DNA of 64,000 nt from Botryosphaeria dothidea (lineage: Eukaryota > Ascomycota > Dothideomycetes > Botryosphaeriales > Botryosphaeriaceae), in assembly GCA_011503125.2 (NCBI GenBank), contig WWBZ02000040.1, positions 3,472,001-3,536,000 of the forward strand, read 5' to 3'. Position numbers and translations under genes: made by a program. Positions within the stretch are counted from its first letter, which is position 1; the number at the start of each line of letters is the position of its first letter. Below the pieces are notes generated by a model, which saw only the letters and a program-made list of their open reading frames with translations, searched no databases and was not told the origin of the DNA. This document shows positions 63,414 to 64,000 of this stretch, in pieces.

Positions 63414-63937
63414 AATGGATTTGGAGCGCATTGTACCGGGTCAAGGTACGGTTTAGAAGATGAGTTGATCAACGAGAATATTTTCCGTTCGATATCCCTC
63501 TTGATTCGTTGCGAGCTTCCATATTCTCGGTTTGAAAATATTTCATACTCATATCCATATAATTTGCTGGCTAGAACCATCATTCAATAAGAGATAGTAC
63601 AGTATTTCTCCAACCTGAGTGGCTATTATATCTCTCGTCGTTGCATAGTCTGCCCAATAGTCCAGGTTCTGTTTGTCATCGCATTACTGACAGAGAAAAA
63701 AAAAATAATTAGCGCGTCCCGCATGCTTGGTGGGCAAGGGGTCATACAAGCTACCCCGCAAATCTACTACTCGATCCGGTAAATGGACGCAACTGATGAC
63801 GTCGAGAAAAGACGGCACTTCAGACGGAAAGTCGAAGTGCATGAACCACAAAATAAATAAGACGCTCTCTTACCGCCAAGACGTCCCTTCTAAACTCCTA
63901 AAATTCATACGCCCAAACGCACATGCTCCGAGCAGCA
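63414..63937. other. Intergenic, tail of ligase to start of last gene
   Basis: AT-richer 3' flank of the ligase, an A-run at about 63697-63706, then the promoter of the truncated last gene. Nothing else is seen. Confidence 0.45.
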
Positions 63938-64000
63938 ATGCCTACTGGCAAGCGCATCGTCTTCACCGGCGGCTCAGGCAAGGCCGGTAAGTTGAGAAAT
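63938..64000 (+). CDS. Rossmann NAD(P)-binding protein, first exon (cut by window edge)
   Basis: ATG 63938 opens MPTGKRIVFTGGSGKAG, the beta1-GxxGxxG start of extended SDR/epimerase proteins. The exon ends at 63986, one base into a codon, followed by a good donor GTAAGT. An in-frame ATG 15 bases upstream (MLRAAMPTGK) is an alternative start. The remainder lies outside the window, so function cannot be given. Confidence 0.6.
   Translation, partial: MPTGKRIVFTGGSGKAGKLRN

Noticed and set aside
1..64000. CRISPR arrays, rRNA genes, telomere repeats
   Set aside because: No regularly spaced direct repeats, no rRNA-like sequence and no TTAGGG arrays were seen.

Overview
The window looks like genomic DNA of a filamentous ascomycete (Pezizomycotina; Dothideomycetes is my guess). 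The genes carry short GT-AG introns, mostly 46-112 bp. The families are typical of such fungi: CYP monooxygenases, a GT34 glycosyltransferase, secreted intradiol dioxygenase, DHA1 MFS transporter, STAND-type N-terminal domain and PF05426-like lyase. Repeats on the left carry the G->A/C->T scars of repeat-induced point mutation (RIP). No database was searched; family calls rest on motifs read by eye, and exon borders on splice signals plus frame continuity.

Layout. 1-12.3 kb is a nested transposon block: the 3' end of a fresh LTR element carrying an antisense, spliced Cys-rich gene (1-911); a RIP-killed Ty3/gypsy element (about 0.9-4.9 kb); a Tc1/mariner element with 25-bp inverted repeats and eight in-frame stops (5076-6422); an LTR-like segment (6468-7166); and a Tad-like LINE (7.2-12.3 kb) whose ORF2 keeps one frame for 1,135 codons despite many stops. 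At 12.3-17 kb come two convergent cytochrome P450 genes, each broken by one TAA and one single-base frameshift. At 17.6-25 kb are a RidA-like protein, a GT34 glycosyltransferase, a secreted intradiol dioxygenase and a sulfotransferase-like P-loop protein. 25-33.4 kb is gene-poor apart from a DHA1-type MFS transporter. A nearly complete Ty1/copia element (33,428-38,524; 136-bp LTRs; ACTTA target duplication) follows, then a broken STAND-N/ubiquitin-like gene.

40.8-47.4 kb is an aromatic-ring catabolism cluster: carboxymuconolactone-decarboxylase-family protein, intracellular catechol/hydroxyquinol-type intradiol dioxygenase, carboxy-cis,cis-muconate cyclase (divergent from the dioxygenase) and an unusual single-exon fusion of two EthD-like barrels with a 3-oxoadipate-enol-lactonase-like hydrolase. 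48.7-59.3 kb holds a secreted PF05426-like lyase, a secreted IgE-binding-like protein, a small unknown two-exon gene, a small mitochondrial-type membrane protein, a SET/MYND protein and a methionine-permease-like APC transporter. 59.5-63.4 kb has a divergent pair, an aryl-alcohol-type dehydrogenase and a 4-coumarate-CoA-ligase-like enzyme ending in the peroxisomal signal AKL. The first exon of a Rossmann NAD(P)-binding protein is cut by the right edge.

Taken together, the intact genes lean towards using plant-derived aromatics and polysaccharides: side-chain oxidation and CoA activation (59-63 kb), ring cleavage and lactone processing (41-47 kb), extracellular ring cleavage (20 kb) and polysaccharide lysis (49 kb). 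The most interesting non-genic signal is a three-copy dispersed family of about 190 bp with a conserved internal hairpin (22.5, 25.6 and 51.8 kb).
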